Positions 53,080 through 61,343 are shown, counted from the stretch's first letter. The stretch is DNA of 64,000 bases from Nocardia alni (GCF_019038435.1 NZ_JAGPOX010000035.1:1-64000), one strand, 5' to 3'. Notes: generated by a model not told the origin, from the sequence alone. Made by a program: numbers and translations.

Positions 53080-54767
53080 ACCGACCTCGATTCGAATTCA
53101 CTCACATAAACCCGGCGCAGATGCGATCGGCGTATTTTGCCGCTCGTGGTCTTCGGCACCTGGCCCTTGTCGACGAATATCACCTGATGCAGTGCGACAG
53201 CGTGCTCGCGACTGATCACCGACCGGATCGAATCCTCCAGTCCGGCGGCGGGATCGTCCGCCCCGTCCTTATCGATTTCCTGTACGACGATCAGGCGTTC
53301 CTCACCGTCTATCTCGGTGGAGAACGCGGCACAGCCACCGCGGCGCAACGCCGGATGGTGGGACTCGATGCTCCACTCGATATCCTGCGGGAACAGATTC
53401 CGACCGTTGATTATCATCACCTCTTTGAGCCGCCCGCAGATGACGAGATTCCCGTCGGTCATGAATCCGAGATCGCCGGTGCGCAGATACGCCGCTTCCT
53501 CTCCGACGATGCGCGCCGCGAAGGTGCGCTCGGTCTCGTCCGGCTTGTTCCAGTAGCCCGAGGTGACGCTCGCTCCGGACAGCCAGATTTCCCCGACGCG
53601 CCCGGGTTCCGACCGCCGGCCGCTCGCCGGATCCACCAGGGCGACGGCGCCGACACCGACGGACCCCAGGTCGACCAGCTCCCGACCACCCGTCTCGGTG
53701 ACGATTCGCCCCTGCTCCAGGGCCTCGTTCGAGATCGAACGCGTGCGCATCCCCACACCCAGCGGTCCGCCGCTGACGTACAACGTGGCCTCGGCCAGGC
53801 CGTAGGCGGGAAATAGGCTCTCGGGCCGAAATCCGCTCACCGCGAATTTATCGGCGAAATTCCTCAGGACCGTCGGATTGACCGGTTCGGCCCCGACCAC
53901 CGCGACGTCCCAGTGAGACAAGTCCAGCCGCTCCGCATCCGCGCGCGAGATGCGCTCGGTACAGATTCCGTATGCCAGATTCGGCCCTCCTGCTATGGTG
54001 TTCACATTCTCCGATATCGTCCGCAGCCAGACGAGCGGATCACGCAGGAACGTCATCGGCGCCATGAGCGTGACGGGGTATCCGGTGAAAAGCGGCGATA
54101 GAATCCCCAGAATCAATCCCATATCGTGCGACGGCGGCAGCCAGAACACAGCCGAACTGTCTGCGGACTGTTCGAACACGAGCCGCTGACACGCGATATT
54201 GTGAATGAGATTGCGGTGACGAACCACGACGCCCTTCGGGCTCCCCGTCGAGCCCGAGGTGTATTGCAGATACGCGATGTCGTCCGGCGCGGGTAGCGGC
54301 TCGGGCGTCGGTGTCGCACCCCCGGCAGCGGGCGTCGCACTGTCGATCACCCTCGCGTCCGGCCACCCCAGCAGATCGTGGGCCACCGGGGCCGCCGACC
54401 GCGGCGCGATGACGGCGACAGCGGCGCTGTCCCGCGCGATCGCCGCCACCGTCTCGGCATGCCGCTGCGAGGTCGGCACGTACAACGGCACCGCGACCCG
54501 CCGGATCAGCAGGCACGCGAAGACCGCGTGCACCATGTCCAGGCCCGGCGGGCACAGCAGCAGGATCCGGTCGCCGGGCGCGGTGACCTCCTGTACCCGC
54601 GCCGCCAGATCCAGGACGCGGTCCAGCAGTAGTCGGTAGGTCTCGTCCTCCCGCCGGCCTCCGGTGTGCAGAAAGCGGTAGCCGATCCTCGTCGGCTGTT
54701 CGACGGCTCGCGTCCAAAGGATATCCACGAGTGTTCGCGGGTGCTGCTGCGGTTGCTCACGTTTCAT
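53076..54767 (-). CDS. Fatty-acyl-AMP ligase (FAAL) initiating the lipopeptide
   Basis: About 563 residues of the FadD32/FAAL branch of the adenylate-forming superfamily. Motifs include LQYTSGSTGSPKGVV, WLPPSHDMGLI, GPNLAYG, AYGLAEATLYV, TSGYWNKPDET, RTGDLGF, the FAAL-type GRLKEVMIINGRNLFPQDIE, and TTSGKIRR with the catalytic lysine. FAALs make acyl-adenylates and pass them to carrier proteins rather than CoA. Two ATGs, 54773 and 54767, are possible; I prefer 54767 because GAGGGG then lies 6 bases upstream, whereas it abuts 54773. The gene heads the FAAL / ACP-monooxygenase / NRPS transcript. Its leader region contains a duplicated copy of its own start (see 54747-54882). Confidence 0.93.
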   Translation of the reverse strand: MKREQPQQHPRTLVDILWTRAVEQPTRIGYRFLHTGGRREDETYRLLLDRVLDLAARVQEVTAPGDRILLLCPPGLDMVHAVFACLLIRRVAVPLYVPTSQRHAETVAAIARDSAAVAVIAPRSAAPVAHDLLGWPDARVIDSATPAAGGATPTPEPLPAPDDIAYLQYTSGSTGSPKGVVVRHRNLIHNIACQRLVFEQSADSSAVFWLPPSHDMGLILGILSPLFTGYPVTLMAPMTFLRDPLVWLRTISENVNTIAGGPNLAYGICTERISRADAERLDLSHWDVAVVGAEPVNPTVLRNFADKFAVSGFRPESLFPAYGLAEATLYVSGGPLGVGMRTRSISNEALEQGRIVTETGGRELVDLGSVGVGAVALVDPASGRRSEPGRVGEIWLSGASVTSGYWNKPDETERTFAARIVGEEAAYLRTGDLGFMTDGNLVICGRLKEVMIINGRNLFPQDIEWSIESHHPALRRGGCAAFSTEIDGEERLIVVQEIDKDGADDPAAGLEDSIRSVISREHAVALHQVIFVDKGQVPKTTSGKIRRSHLRRVYVSEFESRSV

Positions 54768-54882
54768 CGGCATCCCCTCGGGTCACCTATGATTCGACAG
54801 ATCGCACCGAACGGATGTCTACAGGTATTGACGGCGCTGCGGCAGCTGCTCACGTTTCATCGGCATCCTTCGGATCACCTAT
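54747..54882 (-). repeat. Duplicated FAAL start region encoding a 15-codon leader ORF
   Basis: Copy 1 at 54747-54790 covers the FAAL ribosome site and start; copy 2 at 54840-54882 repeats it 93 bp upstream. A 22-bp core is identical (54754-54775 and 54847-54868). In copy 2 the same ATG-CCG-ATG-AAA-CGT-GAG start opens a minus-strand mini-ORF, MPMKREQLPQRRQYL, at 54866-54819, ending in TAG. It may be a relic of duplication or a translated leader peptide that affects FAAL expression. Confidence 0.6.
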
Positions 54883-55054
54883 CACCGGCAATCACAGAGG
54901 TTCTCACGCCAGAGCGCGTGAATCAGCCTGCACGCGAACAAGACTGACCTCGAGTGGCGGATCTCGTCAACACAGGGCGTGACAGGACCCTCCGGCGGTG
55001 CGCACCACAGAATGTGGCGCTCGACAGCCGCGCGACCAGACCACCCAGTCAACA

Positions 55055-55075
55055 GTCATAGCTCCACACTATGAC
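55055..55075. promoter_or_regulatory. Inverted repeat GTCATAG-n7-CTATGAC between FAAL and mftB
   Basis: GTCATAG (55055-55061) and CTATGAC (55069-55075) form a perfect 7+7 dyad with a 7-bp spacer, in the 425-bp divergent gap between the FAAL and mftB start codons. Size and location fit an operator for a dimeric regulator acting on one or both transcripts. No regulator gene is adjacent. The remainder of 54883-55192 holds no gene I can support. Confidence 0.5.
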
Positions 55076-55192
55076 AACTCCGGGTTCACACCCCTGATCC
55101 CGAGTGCGTGTCGACTGGGGCTTCCATTTTGTCACCGGGTGCCATTATGCTGTTGGTCACTCAACCATCGTTCGTAAACAGGAGCCCCGATC

Positions 55193-55513
55193 ATGAGCGA
55201 GCCCACGACGGCGCATGCGGCGCCGGTTGATCGGTTCGATCCGGCCAGCGCCTATGTCCTCGCACCGACGGTGTCGCTGCGCCCGGAACCGTTCGGGGCG
55301 CTGGTGTACGACTTCACCACCCGGCGCCTGTCGTTCCTCAAGACACCGCAGCTGGTCACCGTGGTCCGCGAGCTGGGCGACCGGGAAGACGCGGTCGCGG
55401 CGATCACGGCGGCGGGCGTACCGCTCGCCGAGCACGACAAGTATCTGGGCGCACTCGCCGACCTGTATCGGGCGGGGACGATCCTGCGACGCAACAGTGA
55501 AGGGCAGCAATGA
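55193..55513 (+). CDS. mftB: Mycofactocin chaperone MftB
   Basis: A 106-residue PqqD-like peptide chaperone. It matches MftB: FDPASAYVLAPTVSLRPEPFGALVYDFTTRRLSFLKT near the N-terminus, then a helical C-terminal part. MftB binds the MftA precursor leader and presents it to the radical SAM enzyme MftC. The gene begins at ATG 55193 after AGGAGC and overlaps mftC by ATGA. The expected mftA gene just upstream is absent. Confidence 0.9.
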   Translation: MSEPTTAHAAPVDRFDPASAYVLAPTVSLRPEPFGALVYDFTTRRLSFLKTPQLVTVVRELGDREDAVAAITAAGVPLAEHDKYLGALADLYRAGTILRRNSEGQQ

Positions 55514-56691
55514 AACTCGTAGAACATTTCAAGCACGGGTTGGACGCGCCGATCTGCCTGACCTGGGAGCTCACCTACGCCTGCAATCTGGCCTGCTCGC
55601 ACTGCCTCTCATCGTCCGGGCGGCGCGACCCCCGCGAACTCACGACGGCACAGTGCCAGTCGGTCATCGACGAGCTACAGCGGATGCAGGTGTTCTATGT
55701 GAACATCGGCGGGGGTGAACCGACTGTACGGCAGGACTTCTGGGACCTGCTGCACTACGCCGTCGATCACCAGGTCGGAGTCAAGTTCTCCACCAACGGG
55801 GTTCGGATCACGCGGGAGCGGGCCGAGCAGATCGCGGCCACCGACTATGTCGACGTGCAGATTTCGATCGATGGCGCGACCGCGGAGGTGAACGACGCCG
55901 TGCGCGGCCCGGGTTCGTTCGCGACGGCGTACCGGGCCATGGAGAATCTGGCGACGGCCGGGGTCGAGGGCTTCAAGATCTCGGTGGTGATGACCCGCGA
56001 CAACGTGGGCCAGATGGACGAGTTCAAGGCCATCGCGGACCGATTCGGCGCACAGTTGCGGCTCACCCGGCTGCGGCCGTCGGGCCGTGGCGCGGATGTC
56101 TGGCACGAGCTGCATCCGACCGCCGAGCAGCAGCGGAGTATCTACGACTGGCTGGTCGACCACGGCGAGGGTGTACTGACCGGGGATTCGTTCTTCCACC
56201 TCAACGCGCTGGGATCCAGCCCTATCCCCGGGCTGAACCTGTGCGGCGCGGGGCGAGTGGTGTGCCTGATCGATCCCGTCGGGGACGTCTACGCGTGCCC
56301 CTTCGCCATTCACGACGAGTTCCTGGCCGGGAATGTGCGCGATCCGGGCGGTTTCGAATCCGTCTGGCGTACTTCGGAGCTGTTCGCCGAGCTGCGCCAA
56401 CCGCAAACCGGTGGCGCGTGCACCTCCTGCTCGGCCTACGACGCCTGCCAGGGCGGGTGCATGGCGGCGAAGTTCTTCACCGGGCTGCCGCTGGACGGTC
56501 CCGACCCGGAATGCGTGCGCGGCAACGCCGTTCCCGTCGCCCCGGGTATCGACCGGCCGATGCCCGACAAGGACCACTCGCGCAAGTCCCGCTCACGCCG
56601 GACCGTATCGCTCGGGATGCCCGGCCCGAAAATTCCCATGACAGTGCCCGACCGGGCGTGCAATACCGATCCCATCGCCGGACTGCGTTAG
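55510..56691 (+). CDS. mftC: Mycofactocin radical SAM maturase MftC
   Basis: A 393-residue radical SAM/SPASM enzyme. The [4Fe-4S] motif CNLACSHC places cysteines at about 25, 29 and 32; GGGEPTVR follows as the SAM-binding glycine motif; the SPASM auxiliary-cluster cysteines appear in LCGAGRVVC, YACPF and CTSCSAYDACQGGC, with a final C in DPEC. In known systems it decarboxylates and crosslinks the C-terminal Val-Tyr of MftA. The start overlaps mftB. The C-terminal 30 residues are basic and proline-rich. Without a local mftA, its substrate in this genome is uncertain. Confidence 0.93.
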   Translation: MKLVEHFKHGLDAPICLTWELTYACNLACSHCLSSSGRRDPRELTTAQCQSVIDELQRMQVFYVNIGGGEPTVRQDFWDLLHYAVDHQVGVKFSTNGVRITRERAEQIAATDYVDVQISIDGATAEVNDAVRGPGSFATAYRAMENLATAGVEGFKISVVMTRDNVGQMDEFKAIADRFGAQLRLTRLRPSGRGADVWHELHPTAEQQRSIYDWLVDHGEGVLTGDSFFHLNALGSSPIPGLNLCGAGRVVCLIDPVGDVYACPFAIHDEFLAGNVRDPGGFESVWRTSELFAELRQPQTGGACTSCSAYDACQGGCMAAKFFTGLPLDGPDPECVRGNAVPVAPGIDRPMPDKDHSRKSRSRRTVSLGMPGPKIPMTVPDRACNTDPIAGLR

Positions 56692-56709
56692 ACGAAGGAT
56701 TCACATTCA

Positions 56710-57882
56710 ATGGCAAGCACACGAGACTGGTTCGAGTCGGTCGCAGAGGCACAGCGCCGGGCGAAGAAACGCGTTCCCCGGTCCGTCTACCTGGCGCTGC
56801 TGGCCGGATCCGAGGCCGGGGTGACCCTCGACGACAACGCCGCGGCGTTCGCCGAACTCGGCATGCGCCCGCACATCGCCGACCTGCACGCCACCCGGGA
56901 CCTGTCGACAACCGTTCTCGGGCAGCAGATCTCCATGCCGGTCATCTGCTCACCGACCGGCGTTCAGGCCGTGGACCCCGAGGGTGAGGTGGGCGTCGCG
57001 CGGGGCGCGGCACAATCCGGGACCGCGCTCGGGTTGTCCTCCTTCGGATCCAAGCCCATCGAGGAGGTCGTCGCCGCGAACGAAAAGACCTTCTTCCAGG
57101 TGTACTGGCTGGGTTCCAAGGACGCGATGGTCTCCCGGCTCGACCGCGCCCGGGAAGCCGGCGCCAAGGGCCTGATCGTCACCCTGGACTGGGTTTTCGC
57201 GACCCAGCGCGACTGGGGCAGCCCCGCGCTGCCCGAGCGCATCGACCTGAAGACCGCGATCTCGTTCGCCCCGCAGGTCCTCGCCCGGCCCGGCTGGCTG
57301 CTGCGCTTCGCCCGCTCGGGAAAACTGCCCGATCTCACCACACCCAACCTGGTGCCCCGCGGCGATCAGGGCCCGACGTTCTTCGGCGCGTACGGCGAAT
57401 GGATGGGCACTCCCCCGCCCACCTGGGACGATCTGGCCTGGCTGCGGCAACAGTGGGACGGCCCGCTGCTCATCAAGGGCATCTCCCGGCCCGACGACGC
57501 CAAGCGCGCCGTCGACGTCGGCGCCACCGCGATCTCGGTATCCAATCACGGTGGGAACAACCTGGATTCGACACCGGCCACGATCCGCATGCTGCCCAGC
57601 ATCGCCAATACCGTTGGCGGGCAGATCGAAATCCTCCTCGACGGCGGCGTTCGCCGCGGTAGCGACGTGGTCAAGGCCGTCGCCCTCGGCGCCCGGGCGG
57701 TCATGATCGGCCGCCCCTACCTCTGGGGCATGGCCGCGTCCGGCGGCCACGGCGTCCACAACGTCCTCGAGGTGATCCGCCAGGGCATCGACTCCACCCT
57801 CTACGGCCTCGGCCACGCCAGCATCCACGACCTCACCCCGGACGACGTGCTAATGCCGCCGAACTTCACCCGGGGGTTGTGA
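56710..57882 (+). CDS. mftD: Pre-mycofactocin synthase MftD, FMN-dependent oxidase family
   Basis: A 390-residue L-lactate dehydrogenase/glycolate oxidase-like FMN enzyme. Features are RVPRSVYLALLAGSEAG, the catalytic SNHGGNN stretch (histidine abstracts the proton), LLIKGI with the FMN lysine, and DGGVRRGSDVVKA with GRPYLWG. MftD oxidises the MftC-derived dipeptide moiety to premycofactocin. It follows mftC by 18 bp. In typical clusters mftE and mftF come next; here an alpha/beta-hydrolase remnant on the other strand follows. Confidence 0.92.
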   Translation: MASTRDWFESVAEAQRRAKKRVPRSVYLALLAGSEAGVTLDDNAAAFAELGMRPHIADLHATRDLSTTVLGQQISMPVICSPTGVQAVDPEGEVGVARGAAQSGTALGLSSFGSKPIEEVVAANEKTFFQVYWLGSKDAMVSRLDRAREAGAKGLIVTLDWVFATQRDWGSPALPERIDLKTAISFAPQVLARPGWLLRFARSGKLPDLTTPNLVPRGDQGPTFFGAYGEWMGTPPPTWDDLAWLRQQWDGPLLIKGISRPDDAKRAVDVGATAISVSNHGGNNLDSTPATIRMLPSIANTVGGQIEILLDGGVRRGSDVVKAVALGARAVMIGRPYLWGMAASGGHGVHNVLEVIRQGIDSTLYGLGHASIHDLTPDDVLMPPNFTRGL

Positions 57883-58119
57883 GCCGCGGTTCGCTCGATC
57901 CCCGGTGAAGATCTCGGTCAGCACCGGGGCCAGGGCGTGGGCCTCGATCATGCGGTTCTGGCCATCGATGACGCGGTGCTGTGCGTTCGGGATCGCCTGG
58001 GCCAGGGCGGCATCCCCGTTCCGTAGCCAGGTCGGGCTCTTGCCGCCCGCCAGCACCACCACCGACGCCTTCATCCCGTCGTACCGGTTCGGCGCGGGAT
58101 GGGGGCGCCGTCCCGCCAT
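57850..58119 (-). pseudogene. C-terminal remnant of an alpha/beta hydrolase
   Basis: An 89-codon open stretch reads VVVLAGGKSPTWLRNGDAA, then IPNAQHRVIDG and EAHALAPVLTEIFTG. That is the last third of an alpha/beta hydrolase: the late strand, the residues around the catalytic histidine position, and the final helix. The rest of a normal protein (about 260 residues) is missing, and the histidine of the usual DGQTH-M motif is replaced (DGQNRM). The stretch overlaps the 3' end of mftD. I read it as a decayed gene fragment; it has no convincing start of its own. Confidence 0.6.
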
Positions 58120-58158
58120 GAGCGAGCGGAGTCATCGCGCGACTTGTGCGGTTGCCGT

Positions 58159-58896
58159 TCAGCTCTGGGCGGTCGGGCGCACGACGATATCGCCGACATC
58201 AACCGCCGCAGGCTGTTCGATGGCGAAAGCGATTGCGGCGGCGATGGATTCCGGCGGGATCGCGATGGCGTCCATCGAGTCGCCGATCTGGCTCAGGACG
58301 TGTTCGTCGTGGATGTGGTCGGCGAATTCGGTGCGGACATAGCCGGGAGACACGACGGTGACGCGCAGGTTCGGCCCGGCCTCCTGACGCAGGCCCTCGC
58401 AGATGGTCCGGACCGCGTTCTTGGTGCCCGCGTAGACCGACTGGTTCGGCACGATCCGCAGGCCCGAGGTGGACACGACTGTCACGAAATGGCCGCTTGC
58501 CTGCTCGCGGAAGACCGGGAGCGCGGCGGCTATCCCGTACAGGAAGCCCTTGATATTGACATCCACCATGGCCTCCCAGTCTTCGACGCACAGGGAGTCC
58601 AGCGGGGAGATCGGGCCGATGCCCGCATTGCCGACCAGCACGTCCAGGCGGCCGAACCGATCGCGGGCCAGGTCGACCAGCGCGGCCAGGTCGGCGCGCC
58701 GGGTGACGTCGGTAGGCAGATAAGCCGCCTGCCCGCCCGCGGCGGCGATACGGGCCGCCAGCTTCTCGAGCCTGGCCTCGCGGCGCGCGCCCAGCACGAC
58801 CTTCGCGCCGCCTTCGGCCAGCGACAGCGCGGTGGCCTCGCCGATGCCGCTGCTGGCGCCCGTGACGGCGATGACCTTACCTTCGATGCCCGACAT
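58159..58896 (-). CDS. Short-chain dehydrogenase/reductase
   Basis: A 245-residue classical SDR: cofactor motif TGASSGIGEA near residue 13, NAGIG near residue 89, catalytic serine in VVSTSG and YAGTK as YxxxK near residue 155. The form resembles YdfG-like NADP-dependent oxidoreductases with broad substrates. It diverges from a TetR gene, with two identical palindromes between them. The neighbour mftD raises the possibility of a mycofactocin-dependent dehydrogenase, but its sequence shows no feature that I can tie to that group. Confidence 0.9.
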   Translation of the reverse strand: MSGIEGKVIAVTGASSGIGEATALSLAEGGAKVVLGARREARLEKLAARIAAAGGQAAYLPTDVTRRADLAALVDLARDRFGRLDVLVGNAGIGPISPLDSLCVEDWEAMVDVNIKGFLYGIAAALPVFREQASGHFVTVVSTSGLRIVPNQSVYAGTKNAVRTICEGLRQEAGPNLRVTVVSPGYVRTEFADHIHDEHVLSQIGDSMDAIAIPPESIAAAIAFAIEQPAAVDVGDIVVRPTAQS

Positions 58897-58920
58897 GGTC
58901 GCTCTCCTCTATCCTAGAAG

Positions 58921-58965
58921 CGGACAGTTGTCCGATTGAGATCCAGCATAGCGGACAGTTGTCCG
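58921..58965. promoter_or_regulatory. Two TetR operator palindromes, CGGACAGTTGTCCG
   Basis: The 14-bp near-palindrome CGGACA-gt-TGTCCG occurs identically at 58921-58934 and 58952-58965, 31 bp apart (three helical turns), in the 89-bp gap between the divergent SDR and TetR genes. This is a textbook arrangement for one TetR repressor controlling both genes. Confidence 0.85.
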
Positions 58966-58985
58966 TTTAGAGATTCGGAGGTGGG

Positions 58986-59543
58986 ATGGCCGACGCACAT
59001 CCGCCCGCACGTCGCGCCGACGCCGCGCGCAATCGGGCCCGCATCATGGCCGTCGCACGGGAGGCGCTGGCCACATCCAGCGACGTCAGCCTGCATGCCG
59101 TGGCCAAGAAGGCCGGCGTCGGGCAGGGCACGCTGTACCGGCACTTCCCCACCCGCGACGACCTGATCATGGCCGTCTACCGGCAGGATGTGGCCGAACT
59201 GGTCGACGCGGCCGATGCCCTACTCGACGCGCACGAGCCCTGGCAGGCGCTGACCCTCTGGCTGGACCAACTGGCCGCGTTCGGGCGGGTCAAACACGGC
59301 GCCACCGACGTACTCCAGGCGGCAACCCGCAACGCCCTGTCCACCGAGCACTACAATCCGGTGGTCGAGGCCATCGCGCGGCTACTGAGCGCCTGCCGGG
59401 ACGCCGCCCTGGTGCGCACGGATGTCGATGCGGAGGAACTGCTGCTGCTCGTCGCGTTCCTGTGGCGCGACGACCGAGGCGCCGAGTGGGAGAAGCGCTC
59501 CCGGCGCATGCTCTCGGTTGTGCTGGACGGGCTGCGCGCGTGA
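58986..59543 (+). CDS. TetR family regulator of the divergent SDR
   Basis: A 185-residue TetR protein. The DNA-binding domain reads SLHAVAKKAGVGQGTLYRHFPTRDDLI (about residues 35-61); the ligand domain is of the SbtR-like type, with RVKHGATDVLQAA and LLLLVAFLWRDDRGAEW. The start is ATG 58986, with CGGAGGTGGG upstream. It likely represses itself and the SDR through the twin palindromes at 58921-58965; inducer unknown. Its stop lies 4 bp from the convergent paaI stop. Confidence 0.88.
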   Translation: MADAHPPARRADAARNRARIMAVAREALATSSDVSLHAVAKKAGVGQGTLYRHFPTRDDLIMAVYRQDVAELVDAADALLDAHEPWQALTLWLDQLAAFGRVKHGATDVLQAATRNALSTEHYNPVVEAIARLLSACRDAALVRTDVDAEELLLLVAFLWRDDRGAEWEKRSRRMLSVVLDGLRA

Positions 59544-59546
59544 GTT

Positions 59547-60014
59547 TCAGCGCAATTCCCTGCTGTTGCCCCGGAATTCAGCGATCGACTCGCCGTCGCG
59601 CCGCACGGTGACGTCGTAGATGCCGCTACGGCCCCAGCGGGCGCGTTCGGTCGCCTCGGCGATCAGCTCGTCGCCGACCCGCGAGGGCGCGATGAAGGTG
59701 ATCGAGCCGCCGGAGGCCACCGTCGCGCGGCCGTATCCGTTGCAGGCCACCGCGAATGCGGTATCGGCGAGCAGGAATACATAACCGCCGTGAGTGACGT
59801 CATGGCCGTTGACCATCGATGCCCGGACCGTCATGGATACCGTGGCGCGACCCGGCTCGCTGTGCAGGACTCGGACACCCGCCCCAGCCGAGGCGGCGTC
59901 GTTCACCATCATGTCGCGCACGAAATCTACTTCACCGCGGATTGATTCCTGATCGGGCGTCACTCCGACTCCTTCGTCGCTCGGCCGAATTTCCGGCTGT
60001 GGCACAGGCGTCAC
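59547..60014 (-). CDS. paaI: Phenylacetyl-CoA-pathway hotdog thioesterase PaaI
   Basis: A 155-residue hotdog-fold acyl-CoA thioesterase: MVNGHDVTHGGYVFLLADTAFAVACN carries the catalytic HGG and D of PaaI proteins, followed by SGGSITFIAPSRVGDELIAEA. It rescues CoA from dead-end intermediates formed in phenylacetate breakdown. The GTG start at 60014 overlaps the paaK stop (GTGA), fixing it as the last gene of this operon. The first 25 residues are a loose extension before the domain. Confidence 0.9.
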   Translation of the reverse strand: MTPVPQPEIRPSDEGVGVTPDQESIRGEVDFVRDMMVNDAASAGAGVRVLHSEPGRATVSMTVRASMVNGHDVTHGGYVFLLADTAFAVACNGYGRATVASGGSITFIAPSRVGDELIAEATERARWGRSGIYDVTVRRDGESIAEFRGNSRELR

Positions 60015-61318
60015 CGGGGCCGGCGGTCGATCAGGCGGCGGGCCTTCCCGGTCGAGCGCTCGATGGCGCCGGGGGTGAGCACGTCGACCGAGACACTCAC
60101 GCCGATACGGCGTTTCACCTGCTGAGCCAGCGTATTCGCCGCCACATCACAGTCGGCGGGGGCGGTCCCCGGCCGGGCCTCGACGCGGATTGTCAGCTGG
60201 TCCAGGCGTTCCGGACGGTCCAGCACGCATTCGAACTGCGCCGCTAGGGCGGGTACGGTGAGGATGAGCTCCTCGATCTGGGTGGGGAACAGGTTCACCC
60301 CGCGCAGGATGATCATATCGTCACTGCGGCCGGTGATCTTCTGCATGCGGCGCATCGTGCGGGCGGTGCCGGGCAGCAGACGACTCAGGTCGCGGGTGCG
60401 ATAGCGGATGATCGGGAAGGCCTCCTTGGTCAGGGAGGTGAAGACGAGCTCGCCCTCGGATCCGTCGGGCAGCACCTCACCGGTGAGCGGGTCGATGATC
60501 TCCGGATAGAAGTGGTCCTCCCAGATATGCAGTCCATCTTTGGTTTCCACGCATTCCATGGCGACGCCCGGGCCCATCACCTCCGACAGACCGTAGATGT
60601 CGACCGCGTCTATGCCGAACGCGTGCTCGAGCTCTCCCCGCATGGATTCGGTCCACGGTTCCGCGCCGACCACGCCCACGCGCAGCGACGTGGCGGCCGG
60701 GTCGACTCCCATGCGCAGCATCATGTCCAGAATGGTGAGCAGGTAGGAGGGCGTCACCATGATGGCGTCGGGCTCGAAGTCGCGGATCAGTTGGACCTGC
60801 CGTTCGGTCATACCGCCGGAGACCGGAAGCACGGTGCAGCCCAACCGTTCCGCGCCGTAATGCGCGCCAAGACCGCCGGTGAACAGGCCGTATCCGTAAG
60901 CCACATGCACCATGTCGGTCGGGCGCACGCCCGCGGCGCGCAGACTGCGGGCGATCAGGTCGGCCCAGTTGTTCAGGTCGCCCGCGGTATAGCCGACGAC
61001 GGTGGGCTGTCCGGTCGTGCCGGACGAGGCGTGGATGCGCGAAACCCGTTCGCGTGGAACGGCGAACATGCCGAAGGGATAGTTCGCGCGCAGATCGGCC
61101 TTCGTTGTGAACGGGAATTTCGACAGGTCGCCGAGTTCCTTCAGATCGTCCGGGTGCACCCCGGCGGCATCGAAGCTACCGCGGTAGTGCGGGACGTTAT
61201 CGTAGGCGTGCCGCAGCGACCATTTCAGCCGCTCCAGCTGCAGCGTGGCGATTCGGTCGCGGTCGGCGAATTCGATGTCGGCGGAGTCGTTCTCAGGCGC
61301 CGGTGCCGAGGTTGTCAT
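60011..61318 (-). CDS. paaK: Phenylacetate-CoA ligase
   Basis: A 435-residue adenylate-forming CoA ligase that activates phenylacetate at the top of the pathway. Visible motifs are SSGTTGQPTVVGYT (ATP-binding loop), VAYGYGLFTGGLGAHYGAE, IYGLSEVMGPGVAMEC, RTRDLSRLLPG and the C-terminal KITGRSDDMIILRGVNLFPTQIE. Length is standard. It lies 25 bp after paaE and overlaps paaI. Confidence 0.95.
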   Translation of the reverse strand: MTTSAPAPENDSADIEFADRDRIATLQLERLKWSLRHAYDNVPHYRGSFDAAGVHPDDLKELGDLSKFPFTTKADLRANYPFGMFAVPRERVSRIHASSGTTGQPTVVGYTAGDLNNWADLIARSLRAAGVRPTDMVHVAYGYGLFTGGLGAHYGAERLGCTVLPVSGGMTERQVQLIRDFEPDAIMVTPSYLLTILDMMLRMGVDPAATSLRVGVVGAEPWTESMRGELEHAFGIDAVDIYGLSEVMGPGVAMECVETKDGLHIWEDHFYPEIIDPLTGEVLPDGSEGELVFTSLTKEAFPIIRYRTRDLSRLLPGTARTMRRMQKITGRSDDMIILRGVNLFPTQIEELILTVPALAAQFECVLDRPERLDQLTIRVEARPGTAPADCDVAANTLAQQVKRRIGVSVSVDVLTPGAIERSTGKARRLIDRRPR

Positions 61319-61343
61319 AGTGCTTGTCCTTGGGTGGGCCTGT

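Noticed and set aside
54774..55192. Search for mftA upstream of mftB
   Set aside because: No frame on either strand encodes Met-Cys-Gly-Val-Tyr; the only ATGTGG (near 55015) is followed by unrelated codons, and the minus strand lacks the needed CACAT pattern.
58159..58896. Calling the SDR a mycofactocin-dependent dehydrogenase
   Set aside because: It has only general SDR motifs; I see no insertion or signature that I can tie to that subfamily.
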